Positions 1 to 8,318 of a stretch of 64,000 nucleotides of DNA are shown here, piece after piece. The translations under genes and the position numbers were made by a program. Origin of the DNA: Ralstonia sp. SET104. GTDB lineage: Bacteria; Pseudomonadota; Gammaproteobacteria; Burkholderiales; Burkholderiaceae. Position 1 is the first letter of the stretch. Each line of letters starts with the position of its first letter. Below the pieces are notes generated by a model. That model saw only the letters and a program-made list of their open reading frames with translations, did no database searches and was not told the origin of the DNA. Location of the stretch: NCBI RefSeq assembly GCF_003851545.1, contig NZ_BHVX01000007.1, positions 1-64,000 of the forward strand. Reading direction: 5' to 3'.

Positions 1-35
1 AGGGCTGAGTCCTGTGCAATACAGAACTCAGCCCT
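1..35. other. Inverted repeat at the window edge
   Basis: A ten-base arm AGGGCTGAGT is matched by ACTCAGCCCT, and a further CTGT/ACAG pair extends it inward with one mismatch, giving an approximately 15-bp imperfect stem with a five-base loop. No T-tract follows on either strand. It lies downstream of ppk1 and beyond the last visible gene, so it may be a factor-dependent or bidirectional terminator between ppk1 and an unseen convergent gene. Confidence 0.45.
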
Positions 36-120
36 GTCAGGCCTAGCCTTACGAACCGTCCAACTTTACGGGGTCAGTTCAGTTGAGCGTGCGTTTTTCA
101 TTTGCAGGCCAGCCGGCCGA

Positions 121-2292
121 TCAGCCCGCAGAAATCTCGACCGGCGCCCGCACCGTCGGTTCAGCGGCCGTTGCCGCTGCCACCGCAGCGGCCGTCTCTG
201 CCGCAGCAGCGGCTTGCGGCGAGAAGTGGTTGAGCAGTTCCAACTGGCTGATGCGCACGTGCTTGCCGCGTGTCTGGCGTTGCACATAGCGGCCATCCTG
301 TTGCATGACCCACGCCGATGCGTTGTCGCGCAAATGCACCTGCAGACTTTCTTTGATGACGCGTGCCTTGAGCTTGCGATCAAGCACAGGGAAGGCCACT
401 TCCACGCGGCGGAACAGGTTGCGGTCCATCCAGTCAGCGCTGGAGAGGTAGACGACCTCTTCACCGCCCGCATGGAAGTAGTAGACGCGATGATGCTCCA
501 GAAAACGCCCGACGACGGAGCGCACGCTGATGTTCTCCGACAGCCCTGGCACGCCCGGCTTGAGCGCGCACACACCGCGCACGATCAGGTCGATCTTCAC
601 GCCGGCGCGCGATGCCTTGTACAGCTCATCGATGATGGTAGGTTCCAACAGCGCGTTCATCTTGCCGATGATGCGTGCACGTTTGCCTGTACGGGCGGCG
701 CGTGCTTCGGCGCGGATGTGCTCGATCAGGTTGTCGTGCATCGTGAACGGCGAGTGCCACAGATGATGCAGCTTGATTTGCGCGCCGGTGCCGGTGAGCA
801 ACTGGAACACGTGATGCACGTCTTCGCAGATCTGCTCGTTGGCCGTCATCAAGCCGAAATCGGTGTAGAGCCGGGCGGTCTTGGGGTGGTAGTTGCCGGT
901 GCCCAGGTGCGCGTAACGGCGTAGCTTGACCGCCTTGCCCTTGCCTGACACTTCGCGGCGGACCACCAGCAGCATCTTCGCGTGGCACTTGTGGCCAACC
1001 ACGCCGTATACCACGTGTGCACCGGCCGATTCGAGCTGGTCTGCCCAGTTGATGTTCGTTTCTTCGTCAAAGCGCGCGAGCAGCTCGACGACTACAGTCA
1101 CTTCCTTACCGTTGCGAGCCGCCTTGATGAGCGCTTCCATCACCGTGGATTCGTTGCCGGTGCGGTAGACCGTCTGCTTGATGGCGACCACGTCAGGGTC
1201 GCGCGCCGCTTGCTGCAGCAACTCCAGCACGGGCGTGAAGCTTTCGTATGGATGGTGCAGCAGGATGTCGCCCTGACGAATGGCGTCGAACACGTTTGAG
1301 CTGTTCGCCACCTGCTTGACCGTTGCCGGCACGTGCGGCGGGTACTTCAGCACAGGCTTGTCAACCATGTCAGGCACCTGCAGCAGGCGCACCAGGTTCA
1401 CCGGACCTTTCACGCGGTAGCAGTCTGTTTCGGTCAGGCCAAACTCCTGCAGCAACCGAAGCACCAATGTCGGCGACGTGTCATGCGCGATTTCCAGGCG
1501 CACCGCATCGCCAAAGTGGCGCGTGGACAGTTCGCCCTGCAGTGCCTCGCGCAAGTCTGTGATTTCATCTTCCGACACGAACAGATCGGAATTGCGCGTC
1601 ACGCGGAATTGATAGCAGCCATGGACGTCGATCTGCGGGAACAGCTCGTGCACAAAGCCCTGCATAAACGACGACAGCAGCACGAACCCATACGGATAAC
1701 CCGACAGCTCCGGCGGCATCTGCACGAGCCGGGGCAGGGCACGCGGCGCCTGCACGATGGCCAGTTCAGCCTCGCGGCCGAAGGCGTCCTTGCCCGACAG
1801 CTCGATGATGAAGTTCAGACTCTTGTTGAGCACGCGCGGGAAGGGGTGCGCGGGGTCCAGCGCCATCGGCGTCAGAATGGGCACCAGTTCGTGCTGGAAG
1901 AAACTGCGGCACCAGGCGCGCTGGGTTTCATTCCAGTTGGTGGTCATGTGGAAGAAGACGCCTTCCTTCTCCAGCAAAGGCAGGATGTTGTCCTGCAACA
2001 TGGCATACTGTTGCGCGACCAGTTGCCGTACCTGCTCAGAGACCACGCCAAACGCCTGCTGCACTGACAGCCCGTCGGGCGTGACCGACGAAGGGTTGTC
2101 GCGCATCTGCTCCTTCAACCCGGCAACGCGGATTTCAAAGAACTCATCGAGATTGCTCGACACGATGCAGATGAATTTCAGCCGCTCCATCAACGGCACG
2201 CCCGGGTCAGCAGCCTGGGCAAGCACGCGGGCGTTGAATTCCAGGATGCCCAGTTCGCGATTGAGCAGATCGCCCGCGGGCAATGTCGACAT
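121..2292 (-). CDS. ppk: Polyphosphate kinase 1
   Basis: Polyphosphate kinase (EC 2.7.4.1) reversibly moves the ATP gamma-phosphate onto inorganic polyphosphate, usually at the inner membrane face. The 723-residue product is of normal family length and starts MSTLPAGDLLNREL, the typical PPK1 N-terminus; an in-frame ATG 13 codons upstream (2331) is possible but has no family support. The two active-site histidines of the phospholipase-D-like core are visible: H437 in CHAKML (the phospho-acceptor of the family) and H462 in YAHLGTGN. The segment between them is slightly longer than in the E. coli enzyme. The C-terminal tail is alanine-rich and not catalytic. It is divergent from ppx across a 168-bp region holding Pho-box-like repeats, consistent with phosphate-starvation control. 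Confidence 0.97.
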   Translation of the reverse strand: MSTLPAGDLLNRELGILEFNARVLAQAADPGVPLMERLKFICIVSSNLDEFFEIRVAGLKEQMRDNPSSVTPDGLSVQQAFGVVSEQVRQLVAQQYAMLQDNILPLLEKEGVFFHMTTNWNETQRAWCRSFFQHELVPILTPMALDPAHPFPRVLNKSLNFIIELSGKDAFGREAELAIVQAPRALPRLVQMPPELSGYPYGFVLLSSFMQGFVHELFPQIDVHGCYQFRVTRNSDLFVSEDEITDLREALQGELSTRHFGDAVRLEIAHDTSPTLVLRLLQEFGLTETDCYRVKGPVNLVRLLQVPDMVDKPVLKYPPHVPATVKQVANSSNVFDAIRQGDILLHHPYESFTPVLELLQQAARDPDVVAIKQTVYRTGNESTVMEALIKAARNGKEVTVVVELLARFDEETNINWADQLESAGAHVVYGVVGHKCHAKMLLVVRREVSGKGKAVKLRRYAHLGTGNYHPKTARLYTDFGLMTANEQICEDVHHVFQLLTGTGAQIKLHHLWHSPFTMHDNLIEHIRAEARAARTGKRARIIGKMNALLEPTIIDELYKASRAGVKIDLIVRGVCALKPGVPGLSENISVRSVVGRFLEHHRVYYFHAGGEEVVYLSSADWMDRNLFRRVEVAFPVLDRKLKARVIKESLQVHLRDNASAWVMQQDGRYVQRQTRGKHVRISQLELLNHFSPQAAAAAETAAAVAAATAAEPTVRAPVEISAG

Positions 2293-2337
2293 GTTGTGTT
2301 CAGACGGATGGCGATCGGGCCACTTTTTCATAGTTCG

Positions 2338-2380
2338 GTGTCAAATTTGTGACACATTGGAATTGTCACGTTAGGGACAC
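2338..2380 (-). promoter_or_regulatory. Candidate tandem Pho boxes upstream of ppk
   Basis: Read on the minus strand there are two pairs of seven-base half sites with 11-bp period: GTGTCAC-AAAT-TTGACAC (2355 to 2338) and GTGTCCC-TAAC-GTGACAA (2380 to 2363). This matches the architecture of PhoB sites (CTGTCAT repeats, 11 bp apart, AT-rich spacer), though both halves are degenerate. The first pair can also be read as a perfect GTGTCA/TGACAC palindrome. Placement just upstream of ppk supports control by PhoB; this is inference. Confidence 0.45.
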
Positions 2381-2460
2381 AATAAATACATATTTTGTTG
2401 CGCATCGTTTCGAACGACAATACTCCGCGCTACGATTTTGCTCCTCACCCGTTTTCATTC

Positions 2461-3999
2461 ATGAGTCCCACCCCCCGTCTGCTGGCCGCTGTCGACATGG
2501 GCTCCAACAGCTTCCGGCTGATGATCGGTCGCGTTGACGAAACCACTGGCGCCAATGGCGTCAGCAGTACCCAGATTTTCCAGGTCGATGCGCTGCGCGA
2601 ACCGGTGCGTTTGGCCGCCGGCCTTACGCAAGATAAATACCTGGATCAGCCGGCGCGCCGGCGCGGTGTTGACGCCCTGCGCCGCTTTGGCGACCGCCTG
2701 CGCGACTTCGCCCCCGAACATGTGCGTGCCGTGGCCACCAACACCTTGCGCGTGGCCAAGAACGCGCAGGAATTCCTGATCGAGGCCGAGGCCGCGCTCG
2801 GGTTCCCCATTGAGGTGATTGCGGGTCGTGAAGAAGCGCGATTGATCTATCTCGGTGCATCGCATGATGCACCGGCGTGCCAGGGCAACCGGCTCGTTGT
2901 CGACATCGGCGGCGGCTCCACCGAGTTCATCATCGGCAATGGCTACAAGCCCAAGCTGATGGAGTCGCTTTACATCGGCTGCGTTTCGCACAGCCGGCAT
3001 TTCTTCCCGAACGGCAACGTGGACGAGTACGCGATGAAGCAGGCCGAGCTGGCCGCGCGTCGCGAGATCCAGGTGCTTGTGCAGCAGTACCGTACGGCGG
3101 GCTGGAACCAGGCGGTGGGGTCATCGGGCACGGCCCGCGCGCTGGCTGAGCTGATCGAGCTGAACGGCTTCAATGACAAGAGCAACGAACACGGCATCAC
3201 GCGCGAAGGGCTGGAGCGCCTCAAGCGGGCGCTCGTCAAGTCCGAGAACACCAACCGCCTGAAGCTTAATGGCCTGAAGTCGGATCGGATTCCGGTGCTG
3301 CCGGGCGGGCTGTCGATCATGCTGGGCGTATTTGCCGAACTCGATGTCGACCGTATGGACGTGACCGACGGTGCGTTGCGCCTGGGCGTGCTGTATGACC
3401 TGCTCGGCCGCACGCATCATGAAGACATGCGCACGGTGACGATCGAGCAGTTCATGCGCCGCTACAGCGTTGACCGCGCGCAGGCGAGCCGCGTACGTGA
3501 TGCGGCGACGGCGCTGTTGTCGCAGTTTCCCGATCCGCCCGACGAGCGTCGCGAAGACAATCTCGCGCTGCTGGGCTGGGCGGCAAGCCTGCACGAGATT
3601 GGCATGAGCATTTCACACAGCGGATATCACAAGCACTCGGCGTATATCTCCAGCCATGCGGATATGCCGGGCTTCTCCAAGACGGATCAGGCGCGCCTGG
3701 CAACGCTGCTGCTGGGCCATGCCGGCAAGCTGGGCAAGCTCTCGGGCGGCGGCAAGTTCCCGGATTGGCGGATGCTGTTCAGCCTGCGTCTGGCGTTCGT
3801 GCTGTGCCGTCGGCGTGGCGCGATCCAACTGCCGGGCCTGCGCGTGCGTCACAGCGAGGGCGAACTCAACGAAGGCGGTTTCGAGGTCGAACTGCCCAAG
3901 AGCTGGATCGAGCAGAACCCGCTGGTGGAATACAGCCTCATGAAAGAAGCGGACGAGTGGCAGCGTATTGGCCGCCGCTACAAGGTCGTGTACGTGTAA
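2461..3999 (+). CDS. ppx: Exopolyphosphatase (Ppx/GppA family)
   Basis: Exopolyphosphatase (EC 3.6.1.11) removes terminal phosphate from polyphosphate and opposes the divergent ppk1. The 512-residue protein has the ASKHA-type phosphate-1 motif near the N-terminus (VDMGSNSFRLMIG) and the second glycine-rich loop VDIGGGSTEF, followed by the HD-like C-terminal region usual in long Ppx proteins. I start it at the ATG of MSPTPRLLAAVDMGSN; an ATG-less extension to 2395 would add 22 residues that look non-homologous. No good Shine-Dalgarno is visible before the chosen start. A strong hairpin terminator follows the stop codon. Confidence 0.95.
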   Translation: MSPTPRLLAAVDMGSNSFRLMIGRVDETTGANGVSSTQIFQVDALREPVRLAAGLTQDKYLDQPARRRGVDALRRFGDRLRDFAPEHVRAVATNTLRVAKNAQEFLIEAEAALGFPIEVIAGREEARLIYLGASHDAPACQGNRLVVDIGGGSTEFIIGNGYKPKLMESLYIGCVSHSRHFFPNGNVDEYAMKQAELAARREIQVLVQQYRTAGWNQAVGSSGTARALAELIELNGFNDKSNEHGITREGLERLKRALVKSENTNRLKLNGLKSDRIPVLPGGLSIMLGVFAELDVDRMDVTDGALRLGVLYDLLGRTHHEDMRTVTIEQFMRRYSVDRAQASRVRDAATALLSQFPDPPDERREDNLALLGWAASLHEIGMSISHSGYHKHSAYISSHADMPGFSKTDQARLATLLLGHAGKLGKLSGGGKFPDWRMLFSLRLAFVLCRRRGAIQLPGLRVRHSEGELNEGGFEVELPKSWIEQNPLVEYSLMKEADEWQRIGRRYKVVYV

Positions 4000-4023
4000 C
4001 GGTGCGTCGCAGCACCCAATGCA

Positions 4024-4051
4024 AAACGGCCCGGAGTGTTCCGGGCCGTTT
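4024..4051. terminator. Bidirectional terminator after ppx
   Basis: The 11-bp perfect stem AAACGGCCCGG / CCGGGCCGTTT encloses the loop agtgtt. It lies between the convergent ends of ppx and the olsB-like gene, with T/A-rich flanks inside the stem itself, so it can serve both strands. Confidence 0.75.
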
Positions 4052-4083
4052 GCTTTGGTGCGGCGACTGTTTGTCGTGCTACA

Positions 4084-4929
4084 TCAACCGCGCAGGAAGT
4101 GGCGTGCGTAGCGGGGGTTGATGTCCGACAGACGCAGCAGCGTGAGAAAGTCGGCGACGTTGAAGTCAGGGTCCCATGCCGGTGCGCCGCAGATGCGTGC
4201 GCCCAGGCGCAGATAACCCTTCACGAGCGCAGGCGGCTCGACCTCGAGATTCTGGTTCAACTCGTCTACCGGCAGCGCTACGCGCGGGAAGGCGTGGTAC
4301 TCGATCGGCGCAAGCGACCCGTCGTCGACGAAGCTGCGATACAGGCTTGCGGCAAAGTGGCCGCCATCGCCCATCGACACGCTTGCGCAACCCAGCATCG
4401 ATTCGAAGCCGTAGCGCTGCATGTATTCGCCCAGGCCGGCCCACAGCGCCATGATGACGCTGCCCGAGCGGTAGTCGCGGTGCACGCACGAGCGGCCCAG
4501 TTCGACCATCTTCGGGCGCAGGTGTGTCAGGCGCACGAGGTCGAATTCGGATTCGGAGTACAGGCAACCGATTTTCTTGGCGGCATCCGGGCGCAGCACG
4601 CGATAGGTGCCGACCACGCGCAGCGTTTTCTGGTCGCGCACGATCAGGTGATCGCACACGGCGTCGAACATGTCGACGTCCAGTTCGGTATGCGCCGAGG
4701 GCAGGCGGGCGCCCATTTCCTCTGCAAACACCTTGTAGCGCAGGCGCTGCGCTTCGGTCACTTCATCCTGGTGGCGCGCCCACGAAATGGCCAGAACAGG
4801 CTTGTCACGCGTCGGAACAGCTTCGGGTGAGCGAGGAAGGCCCCTCCGTGCAGATTGACCGAGATTCGCCAGATTCAGGCTCGGCAGTGCATCGATCAAC
4901 GGCTGGGTGGGCGTCGGCAGGTCTCGCAT
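4084..4929 (-). CDS. olsB: GNAT-fold N-acyltransferase, OlsB-like (ornithine lipid synthesis)
   Basis: The 281-residue product resembles OlsB-type L-ornithine N-alpha-acyltransferases, which use 3-hydroxyacyl-ACP to make lyso-ornithine lipid. Support is the central YKVFAEEMGA and LRVVGTYRVL segments, followed by VELGRSCVH and the GYMQRYGF-like acyl-donor region, the pattern of the hemolysin/OlsB acetyltransferase-like family. I start at ATG 4929 because GGGGA precedes it by about eight bases; an upstream in-frame start at 4992 would add 21 unsupported residues. No olsA (second acyltransferase) is adjacent. It is convergent with ppx. The ornithine-lipid role is inferred from family only; a general GNAT acyltransferase role remains possible. 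Confidence 0.78.
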   Translation of the reverse strand: MRDLPTPTQPLIDALPSLNLANLGQSARRGLPRSPEAVPTRDKPVLAISWARHQDEVTEAQRLRYKVFAEEMGARLPSAHTELDVDMFDAVCDHLIVRDQKTLRVVGTYRVLRPDAAKKIGCLYSESEFDLVRLTHLRPKMVELGRSCVHRDYRSGSVIMALWAGLGEYMQRYGFESMLGCASVSMGDGGHFAASLYRSFVDDGSLAPIEYHAFPRVALPVDELNQNLEVEPPALVKGYLRLGARICGAPAWDPDFNVADFLTLLRLSDINPRYARHFLRG

Positions 4930-5055
4930 TCGGATCCCCAAGGGTGGATTTCGAGGCGATTCTAGAGACACTACATGACAGATCGCTGACAAAAGCGTGT
5001 CAATCGTGACTGTTGCGTGAATTTTGCATGGCGATACTGTGACGAGAGCGATGTG

Positions 5056-5529
5056 TCACGCAAACTCGGGATTCACCACGGCGCGTAGCACCGTTTGTGC
5101 TTCGTCTTCGCGCATGCGACGGCATAGCCACCATACGGCGGCTTTCTTTACGCTCCAGTCCATTTCCGTGCCCGCAATGAGCAGGCTGGCCAAGCGGCCC
5201 AGCCATGGCTGATGACCGACCAATAGCAGGTTGGTGTTCGACGGCCAATCGAGTGCGTCGAGGATTGCGCTCACGTCGGCCCCGGGCGCAAGCGCGGTCA
5301 GCGTTTGAAAATGCTCGGTGAGCGCGCGTGCGGTCTGCTGGGTGCGCACGGCGGGGCTGGCGAGGACGAGCGTGTCTTCGGGCAGGCGAGGGCGCAGCCA
5401 AGCGGCCATCTTCTCCGCCTGCTTGTGGCCGCGCTTGGTGAGTTCGCGCTGGAGATCGGTGTTGCGCTGAATGCGCAAGGACGCGGCTACGTCTTCGGCT
5501 TCGGCGTGGCGCCACAGGATGAGATTCAT
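5056..5529 (-). CDS. sixA: Phosphohistidine phosphatase SixA
   Basis: A 157-residue single-domain histidine phosphatase. The catalytic RHAEAE motif occurs at residues 7-12 (H8 is the expected phospho-acceptor), the second arginine lies in ASPAVRTQQTA, and the second histidine in LLVGHQPWL, all hallmark positions of the SixA branch. SixA removes phosphate from phosphohistidine on HPt domains or PTS proteins in the cytoplasm. It stands alone between olsB and tRNA-Pro, and nothing nearby shows its partner. Confidence 0.9.
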   Translation of the reverse strand: MNLILWRHAEAEDVAASLRIQRNTDLQRELTKRGHKQAEKMAAWLRPRLPEDTLVLASPAVRTQQTARALTEHFQTLTALAPGADVSAILDALDWPSNTNLLLVGHQPWLGRLASLLIAGTEMDWSVKKAAVWWLCRRMREDEAQTVLRAVVNPEFA

Positions 5530-5607
5530 GGGGACGGTGAGCGGCGTTGCATGATGCGGATGCCGTCTTTATAGCACCGTCAGATGACATCGCCAGCCGC
5601 CTCAAAA

Positions 5608-5642
5608 CAAAACGGCTTACGTGGTGAACGTAAGCCGTTTTG
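5608..5642 (-). terminator. Terminator of tRNA-Pro(TGG)
   Basis: A perfect 15-bp stem (CAAAACGGCTTACGT and its complement) with a five-base loop lies immediately downstream of the tRNA gene. On the minus strand it ends in TTTTGTTTTG, a good U-tract. Confidence 0.85.
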
Positions 5643-5657
5643 TTTGCTGCTGAATGC

Positions 5658-5734
5658 TGGTCGGGGCGGCAGGATTTGAACCCGCGGTCTTCCGGTCCCA
5701 AACCGGACGCGTTACCAGACTACGCTACGCCCCG
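5658..5734 (-). tRNA. tRNA-Pro (anticodon TGG)
   Basis: A 77-nt cloverleaf with encoded CCA. The acceptor stem CGGGGCG/CGCCCCG is perfect, T8-A9-G10 follow it, and the anticodon loop TTTGGGA carries TGG. The T-arm has GGTTCAAATCC. A terminator follows directly. Confidence 0.97.
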
Positions 5735-5769
5735 AAGAACGCGATTGTACCGCTTTCGCAACAACTCGG

Positions 5770-6591
5770 TCAAATCAGTGTTCGGACGATCATGCCCAAG
5801 GCTACAGCGCCCGCAAACGCGGCAAATCCTTGCTGCAGCGCCGGCCCTGCCAAATGCCGTGCAAAGCGCCGCCCTAGCAGCATGCCGGTCAGCGCACCTG
5901 CGGCGAATGGCAACGCGATATGCCAATCGACATGCCCGCCGATGGCCGAGGCGACCACGCCGCCGGCGGACACCAGCGCGATCACCGCCAGCGAGGTGGC
6001 GACGATGGTCTGCATCGGCAGATCGGTTGCGCGGCGAAGGGCGGGCACGATGACGAAGCCGCCGCCCACGCCCAGCAATCCGGAGAGGAACCCCGCACCC
6101 GCGCCGGACGCGGCCAGTGCGCGTGCGCACGGTAGCGTCCAGACCAGCTTGGCGGTGGTGGTATCGAGATGACAGGGCGGTGCCATCCGTCTTGGCTGGG
6201 GCTCGGTTGACGGTACGGCGCGCGCTTGCCGGAACATGCGCATCGCCACATAGGCGAGCACCGCTGCGAACAGCAGCGTCAGCGGCGTGTTGGGCACGCG
6301 GTGCGCAACCCAGATGCCGAATGGCGATACCACCACACCGCACAGCGCCATCAGTCCCGCAGCCTTGTAGCGGACCTTGCCCTCACGCAAGCCGAGCATC
6401 GCACCGAGTCCGGCGGACAGCCCCACAGCCAGCAGTGCAATCGGCGCGGCTTGCGACACCGACAGATGCAACCCAAAGATCAGCAGCGGCACCGCGACAA
6501 TGGCGCCGCCCGCGCCCGTCAACGCCAGGATGAGCCCCACCACCGAGCCCAGCCCTGCGCTGATGATCCAACCCGCTTCCATTGGTGACAT
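5770..6591 (-). CDS. TauE/SafE-family sulfite/sulfur-species exporter
   Basis: The 273-residue protein is an integral inner-membrane permease of the TauE/SafE (DUF81) family, whose members export sulfite, sulfonates or related anions. It shows about eight hydrophobic segments in two halves, each starting with a glycine-rich repeat (VVGLILALTGAGGAIVAVP near the N-terminus and GFLSGLLGVGGGFVIVPAL in the second half), the inverted-repeat signature of the family. The start ATG lies two bases after the bigR stop, so bigR and this gene form one transcript. With Blh encoded divergently, the expected cargo is sulfite or thiosulfate from persulfide oxidation; the cargo is inference. Confidence 0.88.
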   Translation of the reverse strand: MSPMEAGWIISAGLGSVVGLILALTGAGGAIVAVPLLIFGLHLSVSQAAPIALLAVGLSAGLGAMLGLREGKVRYKAAGLMALCGVVVSPFGIWVAHRVPNTPLTLLFAAVLAYVAMRMFRQARAVPSTEPQPRRMAPPCHLDTTTAKLVWTLPCARALAASGAGAGFLSGLLGVGGGFVIVPALRRATDLPMQTIVATSLAVIALVSAGGVVASAIGGHVDWHIALPFAAGALTGMLLGRRFARHLAGPALQQGFAAFAGAVALGMIVRTLI

Positions 6592-6593
6592 GG

Positions 6594-6977
6594 TCAACGC
6601 TCCGCCGGGGTGGATATCTTCTTCAAGACCTTGCCGCAATACAGTTCGGAGAGCGTCTGCATGATCTGGATGACCTCGAAGCTGGCGAGCCGGTAGTAGA
6701 TGTATTTGCCTTCGCGCCGTGTGGTGACCAGACCTTCGTCGCGCAGCACGCCCAGTTGCTGGGACAGGCTGGGCTGGTGCAGGCCCACCAGCGCTTCCAG
6801 TTCACCGACGTTGCGCTCGCCTTGCGTGAGTCGGCAGAGCAGCAGCAGGCGGTCTTCGTGGGCCATGGCCTTGAGCACGGCACACGCCTGCGATGCAGAC
6901 GCGCGCAGCATGGAAATGGCCGCCTCGGGCAGCGGCACAACGTTGGGGTCGGTAGTCGGGGCGATCGAATCGGTCAT
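6594..6977 (-). CDS. bigR: ArsR/SmtB-family sulfide-sensing repressor (BigR/SqrR type)
   Basis: A 127-residue winged-helix repressor. The ArsR DNA-recognition helix is LHQPSLSQQLGVLRDEGLV, followed by the wing TRREGKYIYYRL. It has C48 (LLLLCRL) and C114 (ELYCGK), exactly 66 residues apart as in the BigR pair C42/C108, which form the intramolecular polysulfide bridge that releases DNA; a third cysteine, C32, is extra. It is cotranscribed with the TauE exporter and divergent from blh across a region with an AT-rich palindrome. Metal-site residues of ArsR/SmtB sensors are not evident. Function is strongly supported by cysteine spacing and neighbours. Confidence 0.92.
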   Translation of the reverse strand: MTDSIAPTTDPNVVPLPEAAISMLRASASQACAVLKAMAHEDRLLLLCRLTQGERNVGELEALVGLHQPSLSQQLGVLRDEGLVTTRREGKYIYYRLASFEVIQIMQTLSELYCGKVLKKISTPAER

Positions 6978-7049
6978 TGGGGCACGGTACTGCGTTCTCT
7001 GCTTCTCTTCGTTCTATTTGCGCTATTGGCAGACAGAATGCCAGGCGAT

Positions 7050-7069
7050 ATTCTATAAAAATATAGATT
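7050..7069. promoter_or_regulatory. Candidate BigR operator
   Basis: The AT-rich palindrome CTATA-aaaa-TATAG (7053-7066), extended by ATT at the left and ATT at the right, lies 18 bp before the blh start codon and between bigR and blh. Known BigR boxes are AT-rich palindromes overlapping the promoter of the same divergent pair. A repressor bound here would block the blh promoter and could also act on bigR. Confidence 0.65.
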
Positions 7070-7086
7070 GTTTGCGAAAGCCCGCC

Positions 7087-7947
7087 ATGCATGCCCAGAT
7101 CGAACCCTTCTACGACCCCGATACCTGCACCATGACTTATGTGGTGCACGCAGGGCCCGGCACACCATGCGCTGTGATCGATTCGGTACTCGACTACGAT
7201 CCAAAATCGGGCCGTACGACGACCCGTTCAGCAGATCGCGTTGCCGCATTTATCGAAGCGCAGGACTTGCGCATCGAGTGGCTGCTGGAGACCCACGCGC
7301 ATGCCGATCACCTGTCGGCCGCTCCGTACCTGCGTGGGCGCTTCGGCGGGCGCATTGCCATTGGCGAGCGCATTAGCGTGGTGCAGGGCGTGTTCAAACC
7401 GGTCTTCAATCTCGAGCCGTCGTTCCAACTTGATGGCTCGCAGTTTGATCACCTGTTTGCGCCTGACGAGGTCTTCCATATCGGCAATCTGGAAGCAAAG
7501 GCGCTGGCCGTGCCGGGTCATACGCCGGCCGACATGGCTTATCAGGTGGGCGACGCGGTGTTTGTGGGCGACACGCTGTTCATGCCGGACGTGGGCACCG
7601 CGCGCTGCGATTTTCCCGGCGGGGATGCTGGCACGCTGTACCAGTCGATTCGCAGTCTGCTGGACTTGCCGCCGCAAACGCGGCTCTACATGTGCCACGA
7701 CTATCCGCCCGCCGGCCGTGAGGCCATATGCCACACCACGGTGGCCGAGCAGCGCCGCGCCAACATCCACGTGCGCGATGGCGTGACCGAAGCCGAGTTC
7801 GTGCAGATGCGCACCACCCGCGACGCGACGCTCGGCATGCCGACGCTGATGCTGCCGGCCATCCAGGTCAACATCCGCGCAGGCATATTGCCGCCGGCTG
7901 AGCAGAACGGCGTGCAGTACCTCAAGATTCCGCTGAACGCGCTGTAG
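7087..7947 (+). CDS. blh: Beta-lactamase-like hydrolase / persulfide dioxygenase (Blh, ETHE1-like)
   Basis: The 286-residue metallo-beta-lactamase-fold protein oxidises glutathione persulfide to sulfite in characterised relatives. The metal-binding motif HAHADH spans residues 70-75, further ligands are H145 (PGHTPAD), D162 (GDTLF) and H204 (MCHDY); in the ETHE1 family the first, third and last bind a single ferrous iron. The C-terminal VNIRAGILPP segment is typical of bacterial Blh. The protein ends there and carries no DUF442 domain, unlike Blh of Xylella or Agrobacterium. It starts at ATG 7087, just after the AT-rich palindrome; an open frame reaching back to 6700 runs through bigR and is not real. 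Confidence 0.93.
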   Translation: MHAQIEPFYDPDTCTMTYVVHAGPGTPCAVIDSVLDYDPKSGRTTTRSADRVAAFIEAQDLRIEWLLETHAHADHLSAAPYLRGRFGGRIAIGERISVVQGVFKPVFNLEPSFQLDGSQFDHLFAPDEVFHIGNLEAKALAVPGHTPADMAYQVGDAVFVGDTLFMPDVGTARCDFPGGDAGTLYQSIRSLLDLPPQTRLYMCHDYPPAGREAICHTTVAEQRRANIHVRDGVTEAEFVQMRTTRDATLGMPTLMLPAIQVNIRAGILPPAEQNGVQYLKIPLNAL

Positions 7948-8081
7948 CCGCTTAGGGGGGCGAATAGCGCGGGTTTGCCCGGCCGAAGGCGTGGCAGGTG
8001 TTGGATGGGCTGATTGGCATAACGATGCCGGCGCTGTCTGCCTTGCTGCTGCGCCACGCCGTGGGTGGACTCTAACTCCGT

Positions 8082-8315
8082 CTACCGCAGAGCCACCGTC
8101 GCCAGCGTGTCCTTGCGCGCGCGGAGCACCCCCAGCGATTTCAACAACGCATGCCCCTGCTGCGTGACGCGCGGCTCGCTCACGCCAGGGCTCGGGCGTT
8201 CCAGCGTAATGAGCTGAAGCGCCAGCAGCGTTTCAATATCCACCGTATCCAGATCGCGCGGCTGCGAGTCGCCACACACCAGAACCAACGTCGCAATTTC
8301 GTGGGGGCTCAACAT
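8082..8315 (-). CDS. Small hypothetical protein, winged-helix-like
   Basis: A 77-residue cytoplasmic protein without recognised family. The sequence alternates short predicted helices (SPHEIATLVLV, TVDIETLLALQLI) with a turn-rich VTQQGHALLKSLG segment reminiscent of a winged-helix or restriction-regulator half domain; this is a loose resemblance. I choose the second of two ATG codons because GGAG lies six bases upstream of it; the first ATG (8318) is too close. It stands alone, with a 340-bp gene-poor interval upstream. Confidence 0.6.
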   Translation of the reverse strand: MLSPHEIATLVLVCGDSQPRDLDTVDIETLLALQLITLERPSPGVSEPRVTQQGHALLKSLGVLRARKDTLATVALR

Positions 8316-8318
8316 CAT

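Noticed and set aside
5640-6172. Plus-strand open frames running through tRNA-Pro
   Set aside because: They translate the tRNA sequence (the frame reads GAAGFEPAVFRSQT, a common artefact of tRNA genes) and the tauE complement.
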